A DNA stretch of 64,000 nt from JAKAAZ01 sp963823595 (GCA_963823595.1 CAWGME010000013.1:62001-126000); one strand, 5' to 3'; shown: positions 1-10,380, numbered from the stretch's first letter. Numbers and translations: made by a program. Notes: generated from the letters alone by a model not told the origin.

Positions 1-155
1 CTGCACGGTTCCGCCGACTCGAAGGGCTAATTCATTGTATCGAGTCCGAGGGATCGCCAGTGCCATCGGGGAGGGAGTTTTCAAGCATTTCTTCGAGATA
101 CTGGGGTCTTTTATCATTGAAAAGGCGGAGGCTGTCGCCAATCGGAGTGCTTTCC

Positions 156-830
156 ATGAATCACGAAAACTGCCCTCTGGTTACGGCGGTGATTCCTGTC
201 TATAACCACGAAAAATATGTGGCGGAGAGCATCCGAAGCATCCTCCAGCAGACCTAACGGAAAATTGAGCTGATCGTTATCAACGACGGCTCCGAGCTAT
301 AGATAGACGGAACCGGTGTTGTTGAAGAATGGACGGGAGAATCCATGGTTCTTGTCGATCAAGGTCCTTCAAAAATTTCAGGAGCGCTTGAGGCCAATCG
401 CTTCCGATATCATATATGTTCGGCCAGGCATCGCATTCAGTGATAAAGAAATACTGAGGTATTGATGACGGATCAGCGATAGGGTCGTTCATGCACTCAT
501 CCCGATTACATAATACCGAGATTGCAACCAAATTCAGTCCGACTAATCGCGCGAGAGAAAATGGATTGGTAGATCTAAATAAGGATTATCACTGTCACAT
601 TTGGCAATTTCTCTACTGATGTGGTCATACGAAACCAGCGTTATGGATGGAATTACGAGGTTAGTCGAAAAACGAAGCGAGAGAAAAATCCTCTGTCTGG
701 GCATACCGATTGATCCTTGGGCTGCTGTTTCCGTTCCTAGAGAGACGAATGGGAATCGGATCTTAAAACGGTATTAAGCGATCGGTGCTTCTTGACAAAT
801 TGCTCCTTCCTCAGGTGTTTTTTGGCGACT
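156..830 (+). pseudogene. Decayed family 2 glycosyltransferase remnant (A)
   Basis: An ATG at 156 opens a typical GT2 N-terminus: a hydrophobic beta strand ending in VIPVYNHEKYV, then SIRSILQQT. A TAA stop follows at residue 34. The same frame continues across the stop with IELIVINDG, the expected second strand before the nucleotide-binding DG motif, and then meets another stop. Downstream to about 830 only scattered GT-like fragments can be picked out in changing frames (for example VVIRNQRYGWNYE). The intact family needs about 300 residues, so this is a dead gene, once probably an EPS or O-antigen sugar transferase. The downstream boundary is a guess because similarity fades gradually. Family assignment of the first 45 residues is secure; the rest is inference. 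Confidence 0.6.
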
Positions 831-1577
831 GATAGATAAATGTTTTTTACAATCGACCTGGTGCTGCTCCGCAAACGGCAGGCCGTGGTTCGAGACCACG
901 GCATTGGGTAACCGATCGCTGTCTCTGATTTCAGTCAATATTTGATGCGATCGGACAGCAGAAGCATCATTATTTCCGGAGTTCCCGCTTTTCCCGGAAG
1001 CTCTGCTGAAGGAAAACTTTGGGGGATTGAAAAGTCCAAATCATGGCTATAGCCCCGTGGACGAGCTGAGGGTAGATACTGTGGAGGCTCTAGCGGGCCG
1101 TTTTATCGATTTGCATGATAATAAGGCCGAACGTTAAGAAATTTGGAGCGGCGAAGTTAAGGCCGCCGAATGCATAGCATGGAACCATAACCAGAGACCG
1201 CGTCCTTAGTATCTATGCGGGAAAGTGCTGCGGCATTACTTGGACAAGTTGCCTAGCCATGGATTGGCAGTGAAGATCTGAAAAACAATGGGCGAAAAGA
1301 AAATTTTTACTCGCCTTTAATAGTAAGCAGGTATTCAAGCCTCATTTGTCAGTGTTGCCGTATTTTCATTGAAGATCCCTGAAGTTAAACAAAATGGGCC
1401 CATATCAATACCTACGGCTATGCAATCGGACGCTTACTCCTGAGGATTTGTCCGCCTTCGCTGAGAAACTATGCAATTGGCCTCCGCGGTACCTCCAACA
1501 AAAGTGCATCTCACCCGGCTGACAGTAGTTTAAGAGAGCCAGGTGTCTTAGGAGATTTGCGTACAAGCCAATCTCGA
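831..1577. other. Non-coding, degenerate stretch with no recognisable gene
   Basis: About 750 bases with only short open frames on either strand and visibly lower GC than the rest of the window. I see no ribosome binding site-start pair, no tRNA and no transposase signature. A stretch near 1020-1136 reads without a stop for some 35 codons but resembles nothing I recognise. Its position between two glycosyltransferase remnants suggests it is further decayed polysaccharide-locus DNA, but this is inference. Confidence 0.4.
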
Positions 1578-2340
1578 ATCTCCGTCGCGATGTGTACGTA
1601 CAACGGAGCCGATTTCTCCCGGAGCAGTTGGCAAGCATCGCGCGACAGACAAGACTGCCGGATGAAATGGTTATATGCGACGACTCTCAACTGACTCGAC
1701 CTTAGATATCGTGGCGGAATTTGCTCGTAGCGTTTCCTTCCCGGTTAGAGTCTTTCGTAATCAGAAGAATCTCGGTATCCACGAAAAACTTCGAACAGGC
1801 GATCAGGCTATGCACCGGCGATCTAATCGCCTTGTGCGATCAGGACGATATCTGGATGCCTGAAAAGTTGGCGCGCCAGGCAGACAATGATGGAACGCGA
1901 TCCGGAACTGGGCGGCGTCTTTTCCGATGCTGAGTTCATAGATGAATCTCAGCGATCCCTGGGTGCGCGGCTATGGGCCAGCAGTCTCACTTTACGCCTC
2001 GCGAAGCAGAGGGGATTCCAGACGGGAGAGGGCACATCCGTCTGCTGAAGAAAAACGTTGTAACCGGAGCGACATTGATGATTCCGCGCCGATATGAGAC
2101 CGAAATTCTTCCGATCCCGGCCTCCTGGTATCACGATGGCTGGATCGCGTGGATGATAGTTATTCATTCAAAGCTGCGATTATCTCAAGAACCCCTTATA
2201 CGGTATCAGGATCCATGTAGATCAACAGATTGGTGTCGCGGCGTGCGATCCCCGGCGCGAAGTCTCCCTCTAAGAAGCACGACTCAAGACGACAAGCGGG
2301 AAGAGCCAGCGAAAGAATTTAGTGGGCCGCGCGAACGCTA
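1578..2340 (+). pseudogene. Decayed rhamnosyl-type GT2 glycosyltransferase remnant (B)
   Basis: Joining short pieces from three forward frames recovers a nearly complete GT2 domain in the right order. ISVAMCTYNGA (about 1578) is followed by FLPEQLASIARQTRLPDEMVICDD, then TLDIVAEFARSVSFPVRVFRNQKNLGI, then FEQAIRLCTGDLIALCDQDDIWMPEKL, then ATLMIPRRYE and SWYHDGWIAW. The QDDIW block is the metal/nucleotide-binding DxD region of the rhamnosyltransferase-like GT2 group. At least four frame changes are needed across about 760 bases, so the gene cannot make a functional enzyme as read. From 2341 to about 2625 there is no further gene. The order and spacing of motifs make the family call firm; which sugar was transferred is unknown. 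Confidence 0.7.
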
Positions 2341-2625
2341 GAGGAACTAGAGCAAGATTAGCTTAAGAACCTAACGGATTCCAACAGCGAAGCACTGCTC
2401 CGTCACATTCGGCGAAGGATTGCGATTTTACAGACATCGTGGGCAACCGTACACAAGCAGGCTGCATAGAATGTCTCCATCATTGAGTAATTCTCAGCAA
2501 TTACTGGAAATTATCAGCGACATGAGGATGGATTTAGGGGCCAAATTATGGGAATGTTATCGTGTTTATTTAGAACGAATAGGTATGGTATAAGTGAGCA
2601 ACTGACGCGCTGGTCAGAACTACAA

Positions 2626-3685
2626 AGCTAATAGCGTTCCATCTTCCGCAATTTTATCCAACGCCATACAACGACGAATGGTGGGGTAAGGGATTCACGG
2701 AGTGGACGAATGTCGTCAAAGCGCGCCCGCGATTTCGCGGCCATTATCAGCCCCATTTGCCAGCAGACCTCGGTTTTTACGACCTTCGGCTGCCGGAGGC
2801 GAGAGAGGCTCAGGCATCGCTGGCGGCCGAATACGGAATATACGGATTTTGCTATTACCACTATTGGTTTAACGGTAAAAGGTTATTGGAACGTCCCGTC
2901 GACGAAATTTTGAAATCGGGTATGCCAGAATTTCCCTTTTGTCTTTGTTGGGCGAACGAAAACTGGACAAGGGTCTGGGACGGCCGCGATAAGCAGGTGC
3001 TGATCCAGCAAAACTATAGCGACGAAGATGATTTGAACCACATTCGCTGGCTTGCAAGAGGTATTCGCGGATTCCCGCTACATACGTGTGGATGGCCGAC
3101 CACTGTTCTTGATTTATCGGTCTGCGCGCCTCCCCAATCCGAAAAGGACAACCGACCGGTGGCGAGAGGAAGCCGTTCGGGTTGGCATAGGCGACCTATA
3201 TCTATGTCATGTCGAAAACATATTTGGAGAGGCCATTGTGGACCCGGAAAAGCTTGGCTTCGATGCTGCGGTTGAGTTTCAGCCGAAGCTTAGGCTGATT
3301 CCTGCGCCGATGGCTGCGCGGATAAAAGGAAAAATATTGCCGAAGCTGCCGAATACCCACATCAGCTCCTATGCAGAGCTGGTCAGAAACTCACTAGATG
3401 AGATGGCCGCTGCCTTACCTGAGGTATCCATGTGTTTGTCCGGGTTGGGACAATACACCCCGCCGCCCAAACCGTGGCCTAACCTTGAAACATTCTACGC
3501 CTGAGCTCTATGAACGATGGCTGAGTGAAGTTATAAAGCGCACTGGTGTCAATTCCGACGGAGACAAGATCGTTTTTATAAATGCTTGGAATGAGTGGGC
3601 TGAAGGTTGCCATCTTGAACCATGTCAAAAATGGGGACGAAGTTACCTGGAAGCAACGAAGCGTGCGCTTAGCAATCAGGTGTAA
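2626..3685 (+). pseudogene. Broken WbsX-like glycosyltransferase
   Basis: The protein pieces match the WbsX-type family (Glyco_tran_WbsX), enzymes of O-antigen and capsule clusters. IAFHLPQFYPTPYNDEWWGK and GFTEWTNV lie at the N-terminus, then YGIYGFCYYHYWF and LCWANENWTRVWDG, and near the end FINAWNEWAEG. The last block is the family's most conserved C-terminal signature. The frame changes near 3055 and again near 3495, and no ATG with a ribosome site precedes the first block, so the start is missing or replaced. Unlike the two remnants upstream, most of the sequence is still well preserved, so this gene broke more recently, or the breaks are sequence errors. It lies in the same direction as the intact GT2 operon that follows 70 bases later. 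Confidence 0.75.
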
Positions 3686-3752
3686 CATAACCGCTTTAAC
3701 CTGGAGTATGGTGCTGCACTTACCTGAGGGCACTAAAAGCTGGAGATTGTAA

Positions 3753-4760
3753 ATGCTGTTGTCGATCCTAATTCCGTCTCATAACCACGAGCAGTTTGTG
3801 CTGAGCACAATCCAGGCTGCTGCGCGGATTGACGTTGCGGATAAAGAAATCATTGTGATTGACGACGGCTCATCCGATAGCTCGGTTCGCGTTATTCGCG
3901 AGTACATTGCGAGCCTGAATACGAGCGCGAATATCCAATTCATCGCACGGGAGAACCGCGGGCTGGTCAGGACGCTGAATGAAGGACTATCGATTTCCCG
4001 GGGTAAATACTTTTACGCCGTGGCCTCCGACGATATCCCCATTCCCGAAGGAGTTGCAGCTCTGCTGAAGATCCTTCAAAACGACGACGACCTGCAATTT
4101 GCCCTGGGAAATGCTCTGTACATGGATTCAGAAGAGCAGCGGGAATTCCGGCCGGCGTATGGGGAAGCTCATCGGCGCTTTTTTGCATTGCCGTATGAGC
4201 AGCGCCGGAAACAGATGTACCTGCGCTATCCGCAACCGATATTGCTGCAGGCTACGGTTTTCAGGACATCTGCGCTGAAATCGATCAATGGGTGGAGAGA
4301 AGACATCGTGGTGGACGATTTTTCCCTGTTCCTGAGGATGTTGTCACAACTGAAGCAGGTGGGAAAGGACTTCGCCTATCACCCGGAAATTATGGCGTGC
4401 TTTTATCGCCAGCATCCGTCGAACAGCTATCGAAATTTAATGCGGCAATTCACCATGGTGGAACAGGCGCTGGCGAAATTGAGCCCGCCGGAGTGGCGCG
4501 ACGCGGCCCTCTTCAGAAACTTCGCATCTCACGGCCTGCACGCCATGAGAACAAGGGAAGCACGATTGTTTGCTGAAATGTTTTATTCCACCGTAAGGCA
4601 CATGGGAGTTTTGCGCTTCTTGCGGGCCTTCGTTTCTGAATCGGGGGGAATGATGAGATACGCTCTCTCCAGGAGACGCCGTGTCGACGAGGCAGGGTCT
4701 ACAGTGATCCATGAGCCGCCGGCGAAGAATATGGGCTATCCCCAGAGCGCATCTTTTTGA
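3753..4760 (+). CDS. Family 2 glycosyltransferase
   Basis: A 335-residue cytoplasmic GT2 enzyme that should add one sugar to a lipid-linked polysaccharide precursor. The GT-A fold is evident: MLLSILIPSHNHEQFV as first strand, IIVIDDGSSDSS (nucleotide-binding DG), ENRGLVRTLNEGL, and VASDDIPIPEG carrying the acidic DxD-like metal site near residue 93. The middle block WREDIVVDDFSLFLRM resembles the acceptor-side D-D-Y/L region. The start ATG is the first codon of the conserved strand, and no earlier start is plausible. It is the first intact gene after three broken ones. A tandem 18-base duplication follows directly at its stop codon. The sugar donor cannot be read from the sequence. Confidence 0.85.
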   Translation: MLLSILIPSHNHEQFVLSTIQAAARIDVADKEIIVIDDGSSDSSVRVIREYIASLNTSANIQFIARENRGLVRTLNEGLSISRGKYFYAVASDDIPIPEGVAALLKILQNDDDLQFALGNALYMDSEEQREFRPAYGEAHRRFFALPYEQRRKQMYLRYPQPILLQATVFRTSALKSINGWREDIVVDDFSLFLRMLSQLKQVGKDFAYHPEIMACFYRQHPSNSYRNLMRQFTMVEQALAKLSPPEWRDAALFRNFASHGLHAMRTREARLFAEMFYSTVRHMGVLRFLRAFVSESGGMMRYALSRRRRVDEAGSTVIHEPPAKNMGYPQSASF

Positions 4761-4846
4761 AGGCCACGCGGGCGCTGAAGGCCACGCGGGCGGCGCATCG
4801 GAAATTTATGATCGAGATAGAAACAATTCAGGCAAGAAGCTGACGA

Positions 4847-5722
4847 ATGGAAGAGTCCCTGGTATGTGCTGTGCTGATTTCATACTTTCCATCGCGGGAA
4901 GTTTTGACCAATGTGGAGCTGTTGCTCGATCAGGTTGCGCATGTCGTGATTGTTGACAACACCCCGGCGAGCGATCCGTCTCCTGTGATTCGCAGCCTGG
5001 AAAATAACAGCAGGTGCACGGTCATCCGCAATGGCGAGAATCGTGGAATTGCGGCGGCGCTGAATACGGGCATCCGCTGTGCGATTGCTCTCGGATATCA
5101 GTGGGTTGTCACCTTCGACCAGGACAGCCGTATAGGCGACGGCTACATAGCGGGCATGTTTTCCGCTTATCATGAGGCGAAAACGGGCTCCAGAATTGGC
5201 ATGCTGTTTCCCCGGTATCGAGACGCGCAGCTGGGGGTTTTCCTGCCCACGCACCGAGCTTCCAATGGGGATGTGTTTGCATGTATGACATCGGGATCAA
5301 TGATCCATGCGGACACATTCGCATCCATCGGCCCGATGGAAGAGCGTTTTTTTATCGACTATGTCGACCTTGAATACTGCATGCGAATACGAGCGGCAGG
5401 ACTAAAAATTATCGAGTGTCCCAACGCGGTGCTGGCGCACTCTCTGGGAAAGATCACATCGCACAGCATGTTTGGGCGCACATTCTTTACCACCAACCAT
5501 AGCCCGAGGCGTCGATACTATATCACTAGAAATCGACTTACACTTATCAAGCGATATTGTTTCAAAGAGCGGGAATGGGCGGTCGCCGACGTTAAGGGAC
5601 TGATGAAAGATGCGATCAAGATAGTTTTCGTGGAGAAGGATAAGCTTGCCAAATCAAAGTACATGGCGCGCGCATTGGTAGATGCCGTATTCGGCCGGCT
5701 CGGGCCGCGGGTTCCGCTATGA
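4847..5722 (+). CDS. Rhamnosyltransferase-like GT2 glycosyltransferase
   Basis: A 291-residue GT2 of the RfbF/WbbL-like rhamnosyltransferase branch, which transfers L-rhamnose from dTDP-rhamnose during O-antigen or EPS assembly in characterised members. VVIVDNT (near residue 37) is the strand that binds the nucleotide. GENRGIAAALNTGI and WVVTFDQDSRIGDGYI are the branch's hallmark blocks, with DQDS holding the metal site. FIDYVDLEYCMRIRAAG is the acceptor-binding region. The stop codon overlaps the next gene's ATG (ATGA at 5719-5722), showing translational coupling. Substrate assignment is by family only. Confidence 0.82.
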   Translation: MEESLVCAVLISYFPSREVLTNVELLLDQVAHVVIVDNTPASDPSPVIRSLENNSRCTVIRNGENRGIAAALNTGIRCAIALGYQWVVTFDQDSRIGDGYIAGMFSAYHEAKTGSRIGMLFPRYRDAQLGVFLPTHRASNGDVFACMTSGSMIHADTFASIGPMEERFFIDYVDLEYCMRIRAAGLKIIECPNAVLAHSLGKITSHSMFGRTFFTTNHSPRRRYYITRNRLTLIKRYCFKEREWAVADVKGLMKDAIKIVFVEKDKLAKSKYMARALVDAVFGRLGPRVPL

Positions 5723-6624
5723 GCCGCATGGGCGTCGTAACTGTGACGCATAACAGCGTGCCGGTACTGGCTGAATTTCTGGAGTCCATTTGCAAGCAGA
5801 CGCATAGCGACTATCTTTTGTACATCATCGACAGCGGATCGACAGATGGAACACAGGATCGCCTTCGCGCCATGTCCGATGCTCGCGTACGAGTCGTGAT
5901 GCGCCAGGAAAACATCGGATTCGCCGCCGGGACAAATCTCGGCATCAGGATGGCTCTTGAAGAAGGATGCGAGTCTGTGATGCTGTTGAACAACGACACC
6001 GCATTCGGTCCGGAGTTGTTCCAGCAGCTATCGGATGGACTGGACCGGTATGACTGTGACATGACCACGCCTAAGATGCTGTACTACGATGCCCCGGAGA
6101 AGATCTGGGCCGCGGGCGGCCACCTGAATAAGTGGCTGGGATACAGGCAGCACCATGACCGAGAAAATCAGCCGGATGATGGAAGAATCGAGGCGCCGCG
6201 CCGAGTCACATTTACCCCATTCTGCTGCGTGCTGATTCGAAGCTCTGTCTTTGAGAAGATCGGCTATCTCGATGAAGGATTCTTTGTTTATGTCGAAGAT
6301 GTGGACTACTGCTACCGCGCGTTAAAGGCAGGCCTGTCGATCTGGTACTTGCCGCAATGCAGGCTCTTCCACAAAGTAAATTCGCTGACCGGTCATATGT
6401 CAGACTTTATGGTCAGGTATTGCACGCGGAACAGAATATACTATCTTCGTAAGTATCTTTCGAAGCCAGTTGCGCTCTTCTGGTACGCATCGTACCAGGC
6501 ACATTACCTGATGGACTTTCTTCTGCGCAGAACCTCCCGCGAGCGTTGGAAACTCCGCAGGAAGTTCTGCAAAGGCGGGCTGGCAAATGCATCGGCGATA
6601 GGTCGCGAACATGATCCAAACTAA
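5719..6624 (+). CDS. Family 2 glycosyltransferase
   Basis: A 301-residue GT2. MGVVTVTHNSVPVLAEFLES forms the first strand and helix, YIIDSGSTDGTQ gives the nucleotide-binding loop, NIGFAAGTNLGIR is the second loop, and MLLNNDTAFGPEL carries the NDT version of the DxD metal site that is typical of the GT2 rhamnosyl/galactofuranosyl-type group. GFFVYVEDVDYCYRALKAG is the catalytic ED block. It starts inside the stop of the preceding rhamnosyltransferase-like gene, so the two are made together and probably act in sequence on the same glycan. A polymerase-like membrane protein follows after 26 bases. The donor sugar is not determinable from sequence. Confidence 0.85.
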   Translation: MSRMGVVTVTHNSVPVLAEFLESICKQTHSDYLLYIIDSGSTDGTQDRLRAMSDARVRVVMRQENIGFAAGTNLGIRMALEEGCESVMLLNNDTAFGPELFQQLSDGLDRYDCDMTTPKMLYYDAPEKIWAAGGHLNKWLGYRQHHDRENQPDDGRIEAPRRVTFTPFCCVLIRSSVFEKIGYLDEGFFVYVEDVDYCYRALKAGLSIWYLPQCRLFHKVNSLTGHMSDFMVRYCTRNRIYYLRKYLSKPVALFWYASYQAHYLMDFLLRRTSRERWKLRRKFCKGGLANASAIGREHDPN

Positions 6625-6650
6625 AAAAGTTAGATAGAAAATTGTCCGAC

Positions 6651-7989
6651 ATGGCTTCCATATCGAACCCTCAATCGATCCCGTCAGATCTTTCTCAGGG
6701 AGGGTTGTCGAGCCTTGCACGGTGGTGGCTGGGAATCTTTTTTGCCTTGACTGGAGCGTTGATCGCGACCAGCCTGGTGAATATCGGCGATTCAGGTATA
6801 CCGATCTTCTGGCTCGCTTTGCTGGTTCCTGTTGATGGCGGCTCCATTTTTATGGGGCCGGTCTCAATATTTTCCGTTCGCCGGCAATCAAATATCGGTG
6901 CAGCTTAGCATCGGCGCGGTCTTCCTGCTTCTGTGCATTACGACAGTTTTTCAAATTGCATTGGACATGCAGCCACCCACGCTGGAACTATCCCATGGCG
7001 CGGTTCGATTGTCATTTCTGGTTTATTGCAGCGTCTGTATTTATTTTCTGCGCGGAGAGACGTTTCAGGTATGTGTGCGCTGGCTGCGGCGGATTCTAAC
7101 CCTATTGGCCTTGTATGGTATTTATCAACTCCCGGCCAAGTTTCTGGGACTTCCTTTATTCCTCGACTGGCTGAGAAACAATCCATCGTTTAGTCTCTAT
7201 GACTACAACACGGCAGGCTGGGTCCAGATCGTTCGCGCGACATCCATCTATGCCGAGCCCGCCCAGTGTACAGTGCCGATTCTGGTGCTGATTCTTCTGA
7301 ACATCTATGTGCCTGCGCCACGTTACTCGAAATGGATCGTTTGGATCGCCGCGCTAACGTTCGCCGCGCTGACCTTCTCTCGAACCATCTGGTTGGCAAT
7401 CTTTTCCCTGATTGTCGCCGCCCTTCTCTCTCGGGCCAAAGCTTTTGGCCGACGGAATTATTGGGGAACCCTGGCGATTGCGGCGCTGCTTCTAATTGCC
7501 ACGATGCTGTTGCCGATCTGGGCGTTCTATGGCGGAAACTACAAGGCGGATGTGTCCCGGCAAGAGCGCGCAGGAAGTGTCGTTATCGGGCTTCACCTGA
7601 TCGCGGAACACCCATGGCTCGGCTCGGGATGGAACTCGTATGAAACCCTGATGCCATCGTATCCGGTGGATGTCCAGGGCGCCAGCCCTGACGTGGCATT
7701 CAGCACGATTCATAACTTGTTTGTCAGTTACGTCGAACAGGCGGGAATTGCCGGCTTCCTCTTCGGCCTGCTTCCGTTTGCCATTATGCTGTTCAAATCC
7801 GACGTGCCTAATGGATTAAGACTGGGAAGCGTTTTTGCTTTACTCGCCGTGGCCGAACTTGGCGGAGATGTGGCCTACTCTTCTCTTTTCTGGTTGTGGG
7901 TCGCAATTATCGTAAATTGGCCTGCGGACGAAGCCAACGTGGGAACGCTTGCAGGGCAGGATCGTACGATGAGCAGGAGGAGCAACTAG
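6651..7989 (+). CDS. O-antigen ligase/polymerase-like membrane protein (one frame break)
   Basis: A multi-pass inner-membrane protein resembling the O-antigen ligase/Wzy_C family, which polymerises or ligates repeat units in the periplasm. The first 60 codons, from the ATG at 6651 (a TTG at 6642 is also possible), read in one frame with a membrane helix through IFWLALLVP. Near 6829 reading must shift by one base to continue as LLMAAPFLWGR and the remaining helices. About ten hydrophobic segments are visible. The conserved family block STIHNLFVSYVEQAGIAG, with its His, lies near the C-terminal third. Each piece alone lacks a full family architecture, so a single-base error or a recent mutation is more likely than two genes. 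It fits as the polymerisation step of this cluster. Confidence 0.7.
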
Positions 7990-8036
7990 CCTGCGATCGT
8001 TTGTATTCCCATGAACAAAAGTTCAACCGAGCAAAT

Positions 8037-9251
8037 TTAATGAAAGTTATTGCCAATCGTGCTCGACCACTGATGACGTATCCCGTAATTACAATACTTG
8101 ATGACGTAGAAGTTGATAGCCTGATCTGCCCGGCTGTTTCCGGTCAACGGTCGCGCACCCAAAAATAATAGCGTGTTGAATCCAATACAAAGTAAAAGTA
8201 AAACCGTGGATACCCGTTCTCGCGTAGACAGCGCAAATGCCAGAACGACGCCGCCAGCTAAGAAGGTAAGATATACGGCATCGGCCATATAGATCAGAAG
8301 GAAAAATAGCAATCCCGGCGTAATCCACAGAACAATAATTCGGCTCTGCATGCTTTTCCATCGAAATCTCATTGCGGGTATCAACATCCAGAACGCAGCA
8401 ACGAGCGGGAGAACTACCCGAAAGATATTCGCCATGCTTCGACGATTGAGCCCTGCAAGAAGCGGTGAAACCTTGAATGCGAGGCTGCCAACCTGACCTG
8501 CCAGGTCGATGCTATGGGATTGTCGAAGTGCCAGCTGGGTTGGGATGTACCAGGCCATGCACAGCAATGCCGTCAGGACCACCAACCCGATTCGCTTGCT
8601 CCATTGCGGCACGAAACTAAAGACCATATAGATAAAAAGCGGTCCCAGGAATGCACCGTCCGACGGGCGTAGTCCAGTTCCAATTGCGTAGCTCGCACCG
8701 CATAGAGCTAGTCCGAAGACGGATGGTCTGTTCCGGTACAAAAGACAAAAGTAGATGATTAAGGGTGCAAAGAGCATTTGTGAAGCATAGGAGCTCTGGA
8801 TATCGCCGGCGAACCAGACGAAAAAGATCGAGCTGTACGCGAGTGTGGCCAATACCGCCGTCTTGGGAACAAGGCCAAGCTTTCGGCTAAGCAGAAAGAA
8901 GGCAACTGCGCCCGCTGCGGAAAATAGTTCGTTAATCAGAAGTAAGCCAGAAGCGGGGTCATGAAATATCGCTCCAAGATGGGCGTAGAGCCAATATCCT
9001 GGAGGTTGAATTACATAAGTATGGTCCTGGATGGCGCGGACAATCCTCGGGCCATCGACAAAGTAAAGCCCCCCGCGAGTTAGATATCGCGAAATAAATA
9101 CGAGCGCTGCCATGCAGAGGGACCATACTAGATCCACTCTGGTCAGCATTCCATTCGGAAGTGCCGCAGTTCGTTCGGGACTGGCAGTCAGAAAAGCCAG
9201 ATCGCGCGAATGTTTATCGAAGCTCGTCACAATCTCCTTTTCTGCGTGCAA
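8037..9251 (-). CDS. ArnT/PMT-like membrane glycosyltransferase
   Basis: A 404-residue integral membrane protein with roughly ten hydrophobic helices, resembling GT39/GT83-type enzymes that use polyprenyl-phosphate sugars on the periplasmic side. After a soluble N-terminus of about 35 residues comes the first helix (VDLVWSLCMAALVFI), a short extracytoplasmic loop with FVDGPRIV and IQPPGYWLYAHLG, and then repeated helices. The PPGYWLY block corresponds to the first-loop motif common in this superfamily, although the usual acidic pair is weak. The annotated start is a TTG and overlaps the end of the upstream GT4 gene by 38 bases; a GTG at 9230 is an alternative. The overlap indicates an operon with that GT4 gene. 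Function within the cluster is inferred. Confidence 0.65.
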   Translation of the reverse strand: MHAEKEIVTSFDKHSRDLAFLTASPERTAALPNGMLTRVDLVWSLCMAALVFISRYLTRGGLYFVDGPRIVRAIQDHTYVIQPPGYWLYAHLGAIFHDPASGLLLINELFSAAGAVAFFLLSRKLGLVPKTAVLATLAYSSIFFVWFAGDIQSSYASQMLFAPLIIYFCLLYRNRPSVFGLALCGASYAIGTGLRPSDGAFLGPLFIYMVFSFVPQWSKRIGLVVLTALLCMAWYIPTQLALRQSHSIDLAGQVGSLAFKVSPLLAGLNRRSMANIFRVVLPLVAAFWMLIPAMRFRWKSMQSRIIVLWITPGLLFFLLIYMADAVYLTFLAGGVVLAFALSTRERVSTVLLLLCIGFNTLLFLGARPLTGNSRADQAINFYVIKYCNYGIRHQWSSTIGNNFH

Positions 9252-10380
9252 TCACAGTTTTATAAGCTGCATAAGTAAGGCGCGCTGTTTGTCCCCACGA
9301 AAACGTACGCGCTCGCCTTTTCCCGGCCTGCCGTAACTGCTCACTATATTTATCGTTTGATAGTACGGAATCCATGGCCGCCGCAATCTGTTCAGCCGAA
9401 GATGGGTCGATAAGAACCGCGGCAGTGCCGGTAACTTCCGGAAGCGAGCTGGCATTGCTGGTAATGACGGGAACGCCTGCAGCCATCCCTTCCAGAACTG
9501 GCAGACCGAAGCCTTCATAGAGAGAAGGATAGACCAGGAGGGCACAGCCGGCGATCAGATGGATCTTATCTTCCGCAGCTACATAGCCGAATCGATGGAT
9601 ACGCTTTTTCTGCGGGGAGCGTTCAATTGCATCGAGAATCGGATCATAATCCCATCCTGGCTTCCCGGCGATGATCAGACTATACCGGGAATGTTGCGGG
9701 CCCAGTTGATCGAAGGCCTGAATAAGTCGAACAAGATTTTTTCTAGGTTCCAGCGTACCTAGAAAAAGAATATAAGGAGCCTTAATGCCGAGATTCGACA
9801 ATGTGTTCGAGATGGAGTCGGGCTGAATGTCATCGAAATCGGAATGGTCCACAGCCAGTGGAGTAACTGCACGGAAGTTGTCTCCCGCGCCGAACAGCCG
9901 CTCCGCATCTCTCTGTGTGGACGCTGAAACGAACAACACTCCTTCGGCATGACGTAAAGATAGTTTCGCAAACCTCGACATAACAACCCTGCGGGCGAAT
10001 GTGTGCATCCGCGGCCAAAGAAAGTAAGTCATATCGTGAATTGTCACTATGCGTGGACATGGGCAGAGTAGCGGGGATGTGTAGTGGAGTGAATGAACAA
10101 TATCGATCCGATGCTTCAGCAATGCCCACGGCATTACGCATTGCTCATACAACGCCAGCATCAGCCTGTTGCGGAAGATGGATGAAGAGATAAAAAGAGG
10201 AGATAAATTTTCGTGAGCCTGAATCAACTCACGAAAAAATACATCATCGTCCTGAACCAGCACGAATAGCTTGTCTTGCGGTTGCAGAACGGATGCCAGT
10301 TTCTGGATCAGATGTTCTGCATAGATTCCGACACCTGTACGGTCCAGAGGAATCTGGGTTGAGTCAATCAAAATTATCAT
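9214..10380 (-). CDS. GT4-type glycosyltransferase (GT-B fold)
   Basis: A 388-residue GT4 enzyme. The N-terminal Rossmann half starts with MIILIDSTQIPLDRTGVGIY, whose Gly-rich loop contacts the acceptor, and includes HSLHYTSPLL and IVTIHDMTYF. The C-terminal half has ILFLGTLEPRKNL, the usual strand-loop between the two domains, and YPSLYEGFGLPVLEGMAAG, the E-x7-E donor-binding motif near residue 285. This architecture is typical of mannosyl- or glucosyl-transferases of EPS and LPS pathways. It is transcribed towards the ArnT-like gene, which it overlaps, and against the main GT2 operon, so the locus has two converging units. Confidence 0.9.
   Translation of the reverse strand: MIILIDSTQIPLDRTGVGIYAEHLIQKLASVLQPQDKLFVLVQDDDVFFRELIQAHENLSPLFISSSIFRNRLMLALYEQCVMPWALLKHRIDIVHSLHYTSPLLCPCPRIVTIHDMTYFLWPRMHTFARRVVMSRFAKLSLRHAEGVLFVSASTQRDAERLFGAGDNFRAVTPLAVDHSDFDDIQPDSISNTLSNLGIKAPYILFLGTLEPRKNLVRLIQAFDQLGPQHSRYSLIIAGKPGWDYDPILDAIERSPQKKRIHRFGYVAAEDKIHLIAGCALLVYPSLYEGFGLPVLEGMAAGVPVITSNASSLPEVTGTAAVLIDPSSAEQIAAAMDSVLSNDKYSEQLRQAGKRRARTFSWGQTARLTYAAYKTVIARRKGDCDELR

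Noticed and set aside
6651..7989. Programmed frameshifting in the polymerase-like gene
   Set aside because: No slippery heptamer or downstream pseudoknot was recognised near 6829, and similar one-base breaks occur in unrelated genes.
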